Source: Anastatus disparis
Taxonomy: Eukaryota; Arthropoda; Insecta; Hymenoptera; Eupelmidae
Direction of reading: 5' to 3'
Length of the DNA stretch: 64,000 nucleotides
Assembly: GCA_017163975.1 (NCBI GenBank)
Contig: JAFFSR010000374.1
Coordinates: 2,218,501-2,282,500, forward strand
Part shown: piece by piece, positions 12,186-21,600 of the stretch
How positions within the stretch are numbered: the stretch's first letter is position 1
How the letters are laid out: every line of letters starts with the position of its first letter
Made by a program: the position numbers and the translations under genes
The notes under the pieces: generated by a model
The model's input: only the letters and a program-made list of their open reading frames with translations
Told to the model about the DNA's origin: nothing
The model's database searches: none

Positions 12186-13264
12186 AATAATGTTATAAGA
12201 AAAAAATAAAGTTGTTTATTTTAGATGTTAGCAGACTTACATTTATACTTCATCAAAGATATTGAAATTACAAGCAATAATTTTTAATTAGAGCTTCAAT
12301 AAGAGTCCTGAAGTATCATAGAAATTAAGTTATAGGAAAGTTAAGACCAATCTAAAAATCGGCTAGAGTAAGCGTTCACGGATTTGATACCTTGAGAAAT
12401 AAAAAATTCTCAAACTGTTATAACTTTTATTCTAAACGACCTAGAGACCTATACTCAAGCATAAAATCAAGTTTTTTATCGCTCATTTCATAATTTATAG
12501 CCTGTTGAATCTTTTAAGGTTTTCGCATTTATGAGTAGAAGACGCAACAGCTGGGTGTATTGATTTACTTGTGAAGCAAAATACTGAATTATGAGAGGTT
12601 CAAATAATAGTAAAATCGTAGGATACCATTGACCAAGCCTATTTGGCCTCATTTTACGTGACTTATAGAAAGTTTTCTTGTAAGATTTAGTGAATTTGAA
12701 GTTGTCCGGCCAGAGTTACAATGATCTAAATTTTGTAAAAACGTATATTTTAGAAATTTTGCAAACTTTAAACCTTTGTATCTCCGTCAATTTTAAACCT
12801 TTTTGAAAATTTAAAAATGCAAATTAAAGCTTTCTTTTTGACCAATAAAACAAAATTTTGATAATTTAAAAATATCAAAATTCAAATGAGTTACAGCTGT
12901 TTAAAAATTGTCAAAAATGTCAAAAATCAGTATTTTATTCTAAGAGTTTTCAGAAGCCTGATTAGAATTTTTAAAAAATATAATTACGAAAATTTAAAAT
13001 TAACATAAAAACGAAGAAATTGCCGCCTGCCGAATTAAAATATGTTAAAAACTCGAGTCTTGGCAGAATTTTGGAAAAGAGTGAAAAACAGCTGAAAAAA
13101 GCGGAGTTTTTGACCTTTGAAAGGCCATATTTCGGCGAGTTTTGCATCTAGAGAGCTGAAATTTTGCACAGATTCCTAACTTTAATAATACTAAAACATA
13201 TCTCAAAATCAGCAAAATCGGTGATCCACATGCGCACACTTTTATAAAAAGATGTTATTTTGAC

Positions 13265-13266
<2 letters not shown>
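12186..13266 (-). repeat. Right terminal inverted repeat of the 9.6-kb transposon
   Basis: Inverted copy of 3641-4723, ending TTTTGACCC at the (AT)n run. Between the last transposase exon and this arm, 11084-12185 is AT-rich with no gene seen. Confidence 0.92.
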
Positions 13267-13296
<30 letters not shown>

Positions 13297-13302
<6 letters not shown>

Positions 13303-14196
13303 CATATGCAGATGATATGCAAATGGTGGAAAAATAAGCCATGCATTAGAATTGGCTATTATGTTTTAAATATAATATATATTTATTTTCATTACGTTAA
13401 ATTACCAAGGTATCGAATCAATAAATATAGAGAATTAGTGATACAAAAATGATAAAAAGTATCAGGAGCCCAAAACATAAGAAGAAGTATAACTATTCTA
13501 CCTTTTGCGATTAGTTGTTTTCGACGTTCATTGTTTATGACGTTCATATATATATACATACATACGCAAATTATATGTAAATATAAATATTTATTGAAAT
13601 CGAATATATTATAATGAAAGATATTTAGTATTTAAAAATTATTATTCATAAGTTATCAATCATCACGCAATAAATATCGACAATTCATGATGAAAATAAG
13701 AAAAAAGTATCAGGCTATTATAAAAAAGAAAGAGATATACCATCCGTTATTTTGACAGTAGATATAAATGTAATAACATAATGCTCAATTTATATATTAA
13801 AGATATTACCTAATACAAATATTTATTAATAGTTTAAATACGTATGCAAATTAGGTGTATATGCAAATTAAGTGTATGTATAAAGTTTGTAAAGTATAAA
13901 GATTTAAGAAGTATAATAGCCATTACTACGACAATGTGCAATGGGTGTTTTTAAGAGATGCACAAGTCATTGGTTGTAATAAGATCACCCCAAGTTTGAT
14001 AGCGCGACACGTTAGACGAATGAGATTGTATAACACACGCCTTAAAGAAAAAAGTCCCACCTTCTCATAAGCGAAATAATGGCAACCTGAGTTTTAATTA
14101 TGTACATGCTAACTTCAAATTTTATAAAAAAATTTTAATCAATTGTTAATAACTATTAAAAGATTATTATTCAGAATATTGAATTATGTACTCACG
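13297..14196. other. AT-rich stretch, no gene recognised
   Basis: No reading frame with a recognisable domain and no clear repeat partner elsewhere in the window. It may be single-copy host sequence between two transposon insertions. Confidence 0.4.
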
Positions 14197-14198
14197 TA

Positions 14199-14531
14199 CA
14201 CTTGGCGGAAAGGATATTTTTCCGAATGTGTACCTCAAATGGCAGCGCTGCATATTTTACCATATACGTAAGAAAACTTCAAATCATGCATTGAGTTTCG
14301 CATCATCATTATTTTGTTTTTTTATATAGGTTATTTATGCAAAATTCAAATGATAACAACTAAAATTTTACTACGAAGATAATTTAAATTAACAATATTA
14401 GATTCTATATAATTATTGAACCGAAAATTAAAAATTTTATTTCATAAAATTATAATTCAGATCATGAAAAAAAAAGTAATAATGTTTGTTTACAACAGTC
14501 ATGTCCTTAAGTAATAAGTAATGATGATGCG
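14199..14531 (+). mobile_element. Left portion of a TA-flanked MITE, split by Polinton 1
   Basis: It begins CACTTGGCGGAAAGGATA just after a TA. The other end of the same MITE is at 33585-33684, ending in the inverted sequence ...TTTTCGCCAAGTG followed by TA. Together the parts make a 433-bp element. A related complete copy lies at 50936-51347. TA flanks and inverted ends suggest a Tc1/mariner-type non-autonomous element. Confidence 0.85.
14526..14531. repeat. Target-site duplication GATGCG, left
   Basis: GATGCG directly precedes the left terminus of Polinton 1 and occurs again directly after its right terminus (33579-33584). Six-base target duplications are the hallmark of Polinton integration. 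The uninterrupted related MITE at about 51030 has one such site. Confidence 0.95.
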
Positions 14532-14800
14532 AGTAGATAGGCTATGGGGGTTCTGGGTCACCCCCCCCCCCTTCATTACTGGGTCACCCCCCTCCCCTCT
14601 GGATTTTTGGGTCACCCCTCCCTCTTCATTACTGGATTACCCCCACTCCTCTGCATTTTTGGGTCACCTTCTCCGCCCCTCTGCAATACTGGCGCACTTG
14701 CATTTCTATGCAATTGCACGAGCGTCGATAAGGTACGGAATATCCCGAGATGCGGATATTTTTTATTTGAATATTTTATTTTTTAATATTTAAATAGATT
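14532..14800 (+). repeat. Left TIR of Polinton 1 with subterminal repeats
   Basis: About 265 bp match the reverse complement of the right end at roughly 95% by eye. Inside, TGGGTCACC-type units recur about every 30 bases, alternating between contexts TCATTACT and GGATTTTT/GCATTTTT, separated by C-rich runs. Then follow a unit ending TGGCGCAC and an AT-rich edge. The reading frames here are by-products of the C-rich repeats. The repeats are plausible binding sites for the integrase or the terminal protein. Confidence 0.92.
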
Positions 14801-15033
14801 AATTTTTAATAAATTAATTTAATATTATTTTTATTAATTTTTAAATAAAAATTTTTATTTAAAAATTTTTTTTAGCAAGAAAAAAAATTGTTTTATAATA
14901 AATAGTTATTAATTATTGTTAATAATTATTAATAATTAACAATATTCAAGAAATTAATTAAATTAATAAATAAAAATGGAAACATATTCGATAAACTGCG
15001 GATATACAAGTTTCCGAAATTATTAAGTGTAAT

Positions 15034-15106
15034 GACTCCGTGGTCGAGTGGTATAAGTGCATGCCTCTCGACCAGAGGGTCACGGGTTCGATCTCAACCC
15101 AAGTCG
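15034..15106 (+). tRNA. tRNA-like gene with Pol III terminator inside Polinton 1
   Basis: The sequence starts GACTCCGTGGTCGAGTGG and has an A box (TGGTCGAGTGG), an anticodon-like arm CCTC..GAGG with loop TCGACCA, a near-consensus B box (GGTTCGATC) and, three bases after the AAGTC end, a run of eight Ts (15109-15116). The acceptor strands pair at about five of seven positions. The T arm is irregular, so it is either a decayed tRNA or a tRNA-derived RNA. It lies between the left TIR and the first protein gene. The loop reading would be GAC, but I do not assign an amino acid with confidence. Confidence 0.5.
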
Positions 15107-15302
15107 ACTTTTTTTTCATTTTTAAAATTTTATAAATTTTATTTCAAAGTGAAAATTTATTTGATTTGAATTAAAAAAGCACTTTGAAAATTTTTTCAAA
15201 TTTATATCTTAAGTAAAAATGAATTTTTCGGTTTCTCGCATATACACGGGGAATCCCCGATCTTTTGAACATCGCACCGTATAATAGTTCATTACTCGGA
15301 TC

Positions 15303-15435
15303 CTAGGTGGCGTATGGCTTCCCTCAAGAAAAGTAATGAAGTTCAAAACATAAAAGAAGCATCAATCAAGGGCTGAAATATCCGATTGACTTTCGATAAT
15401 TTCGAAAGTCGGACAGAAATTAAATTAATTTCAGA
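15303..15435 (+). promoter_or_regulatory. Upstream region of the first basic-protein gene
   Basis: It starts with CTAGGTGGCG and includes GAAGTTCAAAACATAAAAG (TATA-like CATAAAAG at 15349-15356) and ATCAAGGG. The same ordered blocks precede the second basic-protein gene (15993-16090), so the two genes have homologous promoters or leaders. Confidence 0.6.
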
Positions 15436-15780
15436 ATGGAGTCAAAGGACGAGTACCAACTCACCAAGGAGGACTACCAGCGACTGGAACTTGCTCGAGT
15501 TTATGCTGCAGAGGTGATCCGAATCATGGGAATGAACAGCCAACCACCACCAGTGCAGTCTCCCAGAGAAACCAAGGAAGTCCAAACGGATATCCAGGCA
15601 GCGCACGAGTGGGGCTAAGCTGAAAAGGCGGCCAAGAAGAATGCAACTGCGCCTAAAAGGAAAGCAAAGCAAGGAGCCCCACAGTCTTCTCAACCAAAGT
15701 CAGGTTTGAGAATTAAAAACTCTCAAACTCTGACTGAGGATGAGAAGGTTGAGATAGCTAAGCGTCTCCAAAAACGCTAG
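15436..15780 (+). pseudogene. Small basic protein 1 of Polinton 1, one stop
   Basis: The frame runs 115 codons from ATG 15436 to TAG 15778-15780, with one in-frame TAA at 15616. The N-terminal half is acidic to neutral (begins MESKDEYQLTKEDYQR). The second half is Lys/Ala-rich and basic (AEKAAKKNATAPKRKAK) and ends with a helix-like TLTEDEKVEIAKRLQKR. Coding appearance continues past the stop, so a single mutation broke it. No family is recognised. Basic, small and next to a second basic protein, it could be a genome-condensing core protein, but this is inference. Confidence 0.6.
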
Positions 15781-15992
15781 GCTTAGCCAAACGTCTTTGT
15801 AGACACTAGCCATTTTTTCAGGCTGATCTCTATCTTGAAATCGGCCGCACAAATGAATCAAAAAATAATTTTCAGGTTAAAGATGTAAACTTGGAAAATT
15901 TTTCAAAGTTCTACATCTTTGAATAATTAATCAAATTTCTTAATGAAATTTGATTGAGACTAAGTCCTTAAATATAATATCCTACTTGGCCG
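15781..15992. other. Gap between the two basic-protein genes
   Basis: About 210 bp of AT-rich spacer with no gene. The homologous upstream block of the next gene starts at its right edge. Confidence 0.5.
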
Positions 15993-16090
15993 CTAGGTGG
16001 CGCCTTGCTTTCTACAGATGAAATAGCGAAGTTCAAAGGATATAAGGATCTAATATCAAGGGTTAAATACGATCAATCAATCATTTCAAA
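15993..16090 (+). promoter_or_regulatory. Upstream region of the second basic-protein gene
   Basis: CTAGGTGGCG (15993-16002), then GAAGTTCAAAGGATATAAGG with TATAAGG at 16041, then ATCAAGGG, matching the order in 15303-15435. A TCATT initiator-like site lies about 35 bases after the TATA motif, just before the ATG. The 14-base stretch CCGCTAGGTGGCGC fits the animal CTCF core consensus as I remember it at 13 of 14 positions. Confidence 0.6.
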
Positions 16091-16658
16091 ATGAGTCCAA
16101 ACAATGTCATCGATGAAGCTGTTAGAAAAATCCAAAGTCTCCCATGTGTAGGGGACATAGAAGATAATGAATCATCGGTTGAGATTTTGGTAAGTATAAA
16201 TATTTAATTTAGTAGTAGTAATTTATAGAACTTTAAATATTCTTGTTTTCTAGGATATTGATACCATACTTTCATCGATGACATCGATTCCTCCAAGACT
16301 GCACTCACCTCTTCTACCATCATTATCATCGTCATCTTCAACACTCTCATCATATATAGATCCGGATCTCTGGCGATTATTATTACTGCCTCCACCACCA
16401 CCACCAACGACACCATATCATATGCCGGACCTGTATATGGATGAGGATGTTCCATCAATGAAGAAGAAGGTGACTATCATCATTGATGATAATGATAAGT
16501 TCCTCCAAAAGAAAAAGAGGATTAACCAACAGATGAAGGGTAGAAAAGGTTTTGTCATCCACGCATGTCGCAGACGTCACGCTTGGGAGCGAGTTCCTAC
16601 TCAACCCAAGCGTGTACCAACAAGTAGATGGAGAAGGCGAAAATGTTTTTTTATTTAG
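16091..16658 (+). CDS. Small basic protein 2 of Polinton 1, two exons
   Basis: Exon 1 (16091-16189, 33 codons, begins MSPNNVIDEAVRKIQSL) ends at GTAAGT. The intron is 16190-16253, with a pyrimidine-rich TTTTCTAG acceptor. Exon 2 is 16254-16658, in phase, giving 167 residues. The middle is Ser-rich then has a six-proline run. The last 60 residues are strongly basic, with RRRH, KGRKGF and WRRRK patches and an Arg/Lys-rich tail. No stops or frameshifts. The layout resembles viral core or DNA-condensing proteins, but no family is recognised; adenovirus core proteins are an analogy only. It is followed by a GT microsatellite and the first copy of the 3'-end element. Confidence 0.65.
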
Positions 16659-16788
16659 TTTTTAGTGTATTTGTGTTTATTTTAAGTTTTATACTGTGTT
16701 TTATACTGTGTTTTGTATTTTTAATATGTATTTGTATTATGTATTTTGTAATTTTATATTTATTAATAAATTAAAAGAGTAAATGTTG

Positions 16789-16846
16789 AATGTGTGTGTG
16801 TGTGTGTGTGTGTATGTGTGTATGTATGTATGTATGTGTATGATAA
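16789..16846. repeat. (GT)n-type microsatellite
   Basis: TGTG repeats with interspersed TATG lie after the second basic-protein gene. Its translation (CVCVCV...) is not a gene. Confidence 0.9.
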
Positions 16847-16864
16847 AAAAAATCTAAGGAGAAT

Positions 16865-16947
16865 GAGAAAGTTAAAGGAGAGAAAAACTTATGGTTGTTT
16901 CTTACAGGTAGAGAGCGTTGGCTGGGGCTCTTACCACTTTCTTATTC
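16865..16947 (+). repeat. 3'-end element, copy A (sense after basic protein 2)
   Basis: It opens GAGAAAGTT, contains GGTTGTTTCTTACAGGTAGAG and GGGGCTCTTACC, and closes CCACTTTCTTATT. GAGAAAGT can pair with ACTTTCTT, so the unit could close as a stem. Copies B (17148-17234, minus) and C (25488-25637, plus) share the same order of blocks. Each copy lies downstream of a gene and in that gene's sense direction. Confidence 0.75.
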
Positions 16948-17041
16948 TTTTTTATTATTCACATACGCATCTATATACTTTGAATAATAATATGATTAAG
17001 TTTAATGATGATATGAATAAGATTTAATACTTATATGAATG

Positions 17042-17114
17042 AGTTTAAATGCTGCTAAACAAGTTTAAATACTGCTAAACAAGTTTAAATACTGCTAAAC
17101 AAGTTTAAATTCTA
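17042..17114 (+). repeat. Short tandem repeat between copies A and B
   Basis: Three direct units of about 22-24 bases of the type CTGCTAAACAAGTTTAAATA lie between the two inverted copies of the 3'-end element. Confidence 0.7.
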
Positions 17115-17147
17115 TTATGAAGATGTATGTGAATAATAATAAAGACA

Positions 17148-17234
17148 ATAAGAAAGTGGTAAGAGCCCCAACCTTCGCCCTTAACCTATGAGGAACAACC
17201 ACAAGTTTTCCTCTCCTTTAACTTTCTCATTCTC
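17148..17234 (-). repeat. 3'-end element, copy B (sense after exonuclease-like gene)
   Basis: Read on the minus strand it begins GAGAAAGTTAAAGGAGAGG, contains GGTTGTTCCTCATAGGTTA and GGGCGAAGGTTGGGG, and ends CCACTTTCTTATT. It is inverted relative to copy A, so 16865-17234 as a whole also forms a large inverted repeat in the gap between two converging genes. Confidence 0.75.
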
Positions 17235-17303
17235 ATTTATTTTCTTTATTTTAACAATTTATAATACAAAAAATAAATAATAAATTTAATCTAATATAAT
17301 ACA

Positions 17304-17998
17304 TTAATTATACATCGCGAACAGTATGCTTTTATCTAATTCCGCGCGACTGAACGCTGAATACATAGCCGTTCGTTCTAAGTTATGGAAAGCGCAATCG
17401 ACTTCATCCCTTCCTCTATCTTCTTCGGGTAGTGGCGTCTGGATTGGAAAGTATTGAGTGTGTAGCCATTCCTTAAAAGCATGCGCATTCGTCACTGCAC
17501 ATACTGGTTTCTTTGCAAATGGATGACAGTCACATTTGCAACCATCGATATCAATCTTCTTGAGGGCTTTTAACTTAGGACATCCAATTTCCTCCATGTT
17601 GACAATAGTTCTAGAAGAAAAATAAGAATAATTAATAATGGTCAAGTATACATTTATATTCATACTTACTTTCTTGGTAAAATCTCTTGTATCCATCTTT
17701 TTTTTTCAAGACCTTTGACGTATATTTTTACAGCACTCTTCAGACTATCTTGTAATACTTTAATTACGTCACAGAATGGAGTTGCTCCAGCTTTCCACGG
17801 AATTCCATGATGCTTCTTCTCTAACCATTCGTTTACCGACTGTTCCACAGCGAGAAGTTTCTTCCACTTACAAGGAGGTTGGAAAAAGTATACCAAGGGC
17901 TTTACATCCTTCTCTACGGAAATAATGGCGACCTCTTTTACAACAAATAGGTTTGAGGATCTTCTGAAGCCTTGTACGTCTAATACGTATTCCATCAT
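17304..17998 (-). CDS. Exonuclease-like 'DxQ' protein, left copy of Polinton 1
   Basis: Two exons on the minus strand: 17998-17670 and 17610-17304, with intron donor GTAAGT and acceptor TTCTTCTAG; the sum is 636 nt, 211 residues. The start MMEYVLDVQGFR is chosen because it aligns with the right-hand homologue (32533) and lies about 40 bases after a TATA/initiator pair. Conserved landmarks are DVQGF..(K)EVAI near the N-terminus, HHGIPW in the middle, a hydrophobic IYVKGLEKKRW segment, then Cys/His residues (CKCDCH) and CAVTNA at the C-terminus. The order resembles a DEDDh exonuclease fold, with D-x-Q in place of D-x-E. That relation is my inference; catalysis is uncertain. No breaks are seen. 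Confidence 0.7.
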
Positions 17999-18035
17999 CT
18001 TTGCTCTCTCCTTGATGTTGCTGCTAGCTCTCTGA

Positions 18036-18077
18036 ACTGAAAAATGATTCGACAGAGCTCGTGAGCTTTCTTTTATA
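18036..18077 (-). promoter_or_regulatory. TATA and initiator of the exonuclease-like gene
   Basis: On the minus strand GCGTATAAAAG (TATAAAA at 18077-18071) is followed by TCAGT at 18040-18036, about 39 bases from the TATA start to the initiator A. The same TATA plus TCAGT pair precedes other genes of both Polintons. Confidence 0.65.
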
Positions 18078-18266
18078 CGCTCATCCCTTCTCTTAAGGTT
18101 TCCACCTCCATCGCATCCCTTCTTTCTGTAAGCTACCACCTCCATCACATCCCCTATCTTTGAGCTGCACCAATAATAACTTCTCTCTAAACTCCCACTA
18201 CCATCATATCCCCTCTCTTCCAAGTTCCAGCATCATCTGAACCTCCCCCACGCTTCCAAAAATGGG

Positions 18267-18301
18267 TATAAATGGAGGAGCTCCGCGATCTAAAAATCAT
18301 T
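18267..18301 (+). promoter_or_regulatory. TATA and initiator of the polymerase gene
   Basis: GGGTATAAATGGAG (TATAAATG at 18267-18274) is followed about 32 bases later by the initiator-like TCATT. A leader follows with a likely 68-nt intron (18432-18499: GAAG|GTAAAT to ATTTACAG|A) before the ATG at 18602. Confidence 0.65.
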
Positions 18302-18601
18302 CTTGTGCCTCAAGCTAATCGAGAAGAAAGTCCTCCGATAAGTCCACAAAGAGTTTATTTTCAAAGATCTCCAGATCATCAACAAAGTATATTACGAAGA
18401 TAGAAAATTTCCATATAGATCTTCATAGAAGGTAAATATTATATGAGATATTATTTTTTAAGTACATATTGCGAGAACTAATTATTTATTTATTTACAGA
18501 CGTCTTGATCATCGAACAGAGCTGTTCAACAAAGGGAAAGTCTCAAAGAGTACAACGTGACAGGGATTTCCACAACCAATTGATAAATCTACAAGGATAA
18601 G

Positions 18602-21600
18602 ATGCAATCCTCTGAATATTTCTCGCATACTGTCAAGCTGCTTCAAGATTCCTTGGAGTATCAGAGAAATGGCCAAGCTGATATCAACGACTTGGAATCT
18701 TGGAGAAGTCTGTGTACCGCTGCCATTGATGGCTTACGTGCTTTGATGACTTCTCATTTATCCAATTATCAGAAGAAAAAGTGCCAGACTTCTATGGCTC
18801 ATCTGCTCACCATCCAATCCAAGCTGCAAAGTCTGCTGAAAACAGGCGGGCGTGTACAAGATCCAGTCCAGAACGAGTTGCAACCTGTCAATAATCAAAA
18901 GAGCGTTCAATGGGATGACTTCCAATCAGCGTTCGAGACTCGCATACGATCTGGTGTGATTTCCAATCTAGGCCATCTGGATATCATCACATTCTTGGCT
19001 GATGCTCAAGCAGTGTTCGAGTCAAAGATCACCGATGCTCTTAAGGAATATGCAGCAATCAAAGTCAACGCTGAGCTGTCGGCAGAATATACGGTTCAGA
19101 AGGACGATTCGATAGTCGCCGAAGTTAAATATTTCAAAACGGAGAATGCTGCCATCTTCCAGACTACCGACATCATCCAATGGTTTGACAGTAACGTGAA
19201 GCAGCCCATTCTTTGGGAAATGGAGGAATTCGAGCAGAAGGGATGTGGATGGAGCTTGCAAGAGATATTGAACCTCACCATCAACATCAATAAGCTCAAC
19301 CCCATGAGAGGAAGCTCATACATCCAACTACCAAAGTCCATTCAAAATAAGAAAGCATGTGTGAACCCCACACAGCATGAAAGATTGCTGCAAGGTTGCT
19401 GCAAGGTTTCATGAAAGTTTCGAAACTTTGCAACAACCTTTCATGAAAGATTGCAGCAACATTTATATGTCCGCGCTAGAACCCGGTTGAAATATTTCTA
19501 AAAACCTTGCAGCAATCTTTCAGAAAACCTAGCAGCAACCTTTCATGAAAACCTCACAGCAATATTTCAGGAAATGTAACAGGAACATTTCAAGAAACTT
19601 TGCAGCAATCTTTTAGAACACCTTGCCGCAACCTTGCAGGAAATCTCGCAGCAATCTTTCAGGAAATGTAACATAAACATTTCAAGAAACCTCACAGGAA
19701 TCTTGCGGGAAAAATAGCAAAAACATTTCAAGCAACCATACAGCAATTTTTCAGAAAATCTCACCGTTACCTTGCAGAAAACCTCGTAGTAACTTTTTAT
19801 GAGATATTGCAGCAACATTTATATGTCCGCGCTAGAACCCGGTTGAAATATTTCTAGAAAACCTCGCAGCAATCTTTCATGAAAACCTCGCAGCAACATT
19901 TCAAGAAACCTTGCAGCAATCTTTCATGAAAGGTTTCTCGTAATATTTCATGAAATTTTTCCCAAATTTTGCCGCGAACAACGCTCATACCTTTCCGTAT
20001 GGTTTCCTGCAATATTTTGTAAAATATTTCTCAAATCTTGCCAAAAGCTTGCTGCAGTAATATTTAATAGTAGGTAGGATTTTCTATCCTTGTGTGATAA
20101 AGTTTTTCTTATTTGCTTAAGTATCAATCGTTGTATCTATAAATTACTAGTTGAGCGCAATAGTATTATTATCAATATTTGTGCACAAGAAGAAAAAATT
20201 CCTCAGCATCGTTTTTGAGAAAAGTAGAGAATATTGAAATAAAAGGTTTTGTTTCTAATATTTATGCGTTCTTTACTTTTTTTAATAACAATTAGATGGA
20301 TTTTTTTACCCTACGCATAAATATTTATAATAATAGCATACTTATTGCACTCAACTTCCTGTTTACAATACAACTACAGCAATAAATACTTGAGTAAATA
20401 ACAGGAAACCAAATATAAGGCAAGAACAGCGAATCTGGACTGCTTTTAGAATCTTTTATAAAAACTTGCGGAATTATTGCTGAAACTGTTTATGAAAGGT
20501 TTGCTGCAATTTCATTTTGAAATTATTCATGAAACTTTGCTGATACTTTTTGTGAAACGCTTTTCTGGAATAATTTATAAAGATTACCAAAAATATGGTA
20601 ATAACCATTGGCGAAATGTACATAGCAATATTTTTTGTGATATCTTAGAAATCTTGTCAAAAACCTTGCAGAAATCTTACTGCAACTTTTAACAGAAGAT
20701 ACCTCGTAATATTTCATAAAATATTCATCAAATTTTGCTGGAAACCTCGTTGAAACCTTTCATAAAAGGTATCTTGCAATATTTCGTAAAATGTTTCTAA
20801 AATTTTGCACGAACCTTGCTGCAACCTTTCATCAAAAGTCTCTTGCGATATTCCATAACCTGTTCCCCAAATCTTGCTAGGAACCTCACTGAAACCTTTC
20901 ATGAAAGGTTTCTTGCAATATTTCATAAAATGTTTCTAAAATCTTGCAGGAACCTCGCTGCAATCTTTCATGAAAGGTTTCTTGCAATATTTTATTAAAT
21001 GTTTCTAAAATCTTGCAGAAAGCTCGCTGCAATCTTTCATAGAAAGTTCGATGCAATATTCCATCAAAATGTTGTCTAAATCTTGCTGAAAATCCTGCTG
21101 AAACATGTAATACAAATTTTCTTGCAATATTTCATGAAATGTGTTTAAAATCTTGCAGAAACCTCGCTGCAACCTTTCGTGAAAGTTTTCTTGCAATATT
21201 TCATGAAATATTTCTAAAATCTTGCAGAAACCTCGCTGCAACCTTTCATGAAAGGTTCCTTGCAATATTCCATGAAATAATTTCTAAATCGTGCTGAAAA
21301 CCTCGCTGCAACCTTTCGTGAAAGTTTTCTTGCAATATTTCATGAAATATTTCTAAAATATTGCAGAAACCTTGCTGCAACCTTTCATGAAAGGTTCCTT
21401 GCAATATTTTATAAAATGTTTTCTAAATTTTGCTGGAAACCTCTATGCAACCTTTCATAAAAGGTTTCTTGCAATATTTCATGAAATATTCCTAAAATCT
21501 TTCAGAAACCTCGCTGCAACCTTTCATGAAAGATTTCTTGCAATATTCTATGAAATGTTTTCTAAATCTTGCTGGAAACCTCGGTGAAACATGTCATGAA

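Larger units (their letters stand above)
3641..13266 (+). mobile_element. DNA transposon with 1.08-kb TIRs (Sola-like?)
   Basis: The two ends are inverted copies of each other (3641-4723 and 12186-13266, nearly identical), starting GGGTCAAAATAACATC. Between them lies a broken transposase read from left to right. Because both sides are (AT)n, the target duplication cannot be read exactly, but it fits a multiple of AT such as ATAT. The transposase resembles a lineage of uncharacterised proteins common in cnidarian and insect genomes. I suspect the Sola superfamily, which has 4-bp target duplications, but this assignment is from memory and is an inference. The near identity of the arms indicates a fairly recent insertion. 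Confidence 0.8.

Noticed and set aside
14521..14793. Proline-rich reading frames at the left Polinton end
   Set aside because: They are translations of the C-rich subterminal repeats and are mirrored in the right TIR.
16278..16658. A separate single-exon gene starting at 16278
   Set aside because: The in-phase upstream exon (16091-16189) with clean splice sites and a promoter gives a better model.
18000..18223. N-terminal extension of the left exonuclease-like protein to 18223
   Set aside because: The TATA and initiator lie inside that extension and the homologues start at the equivalent of 17998 or 17995.
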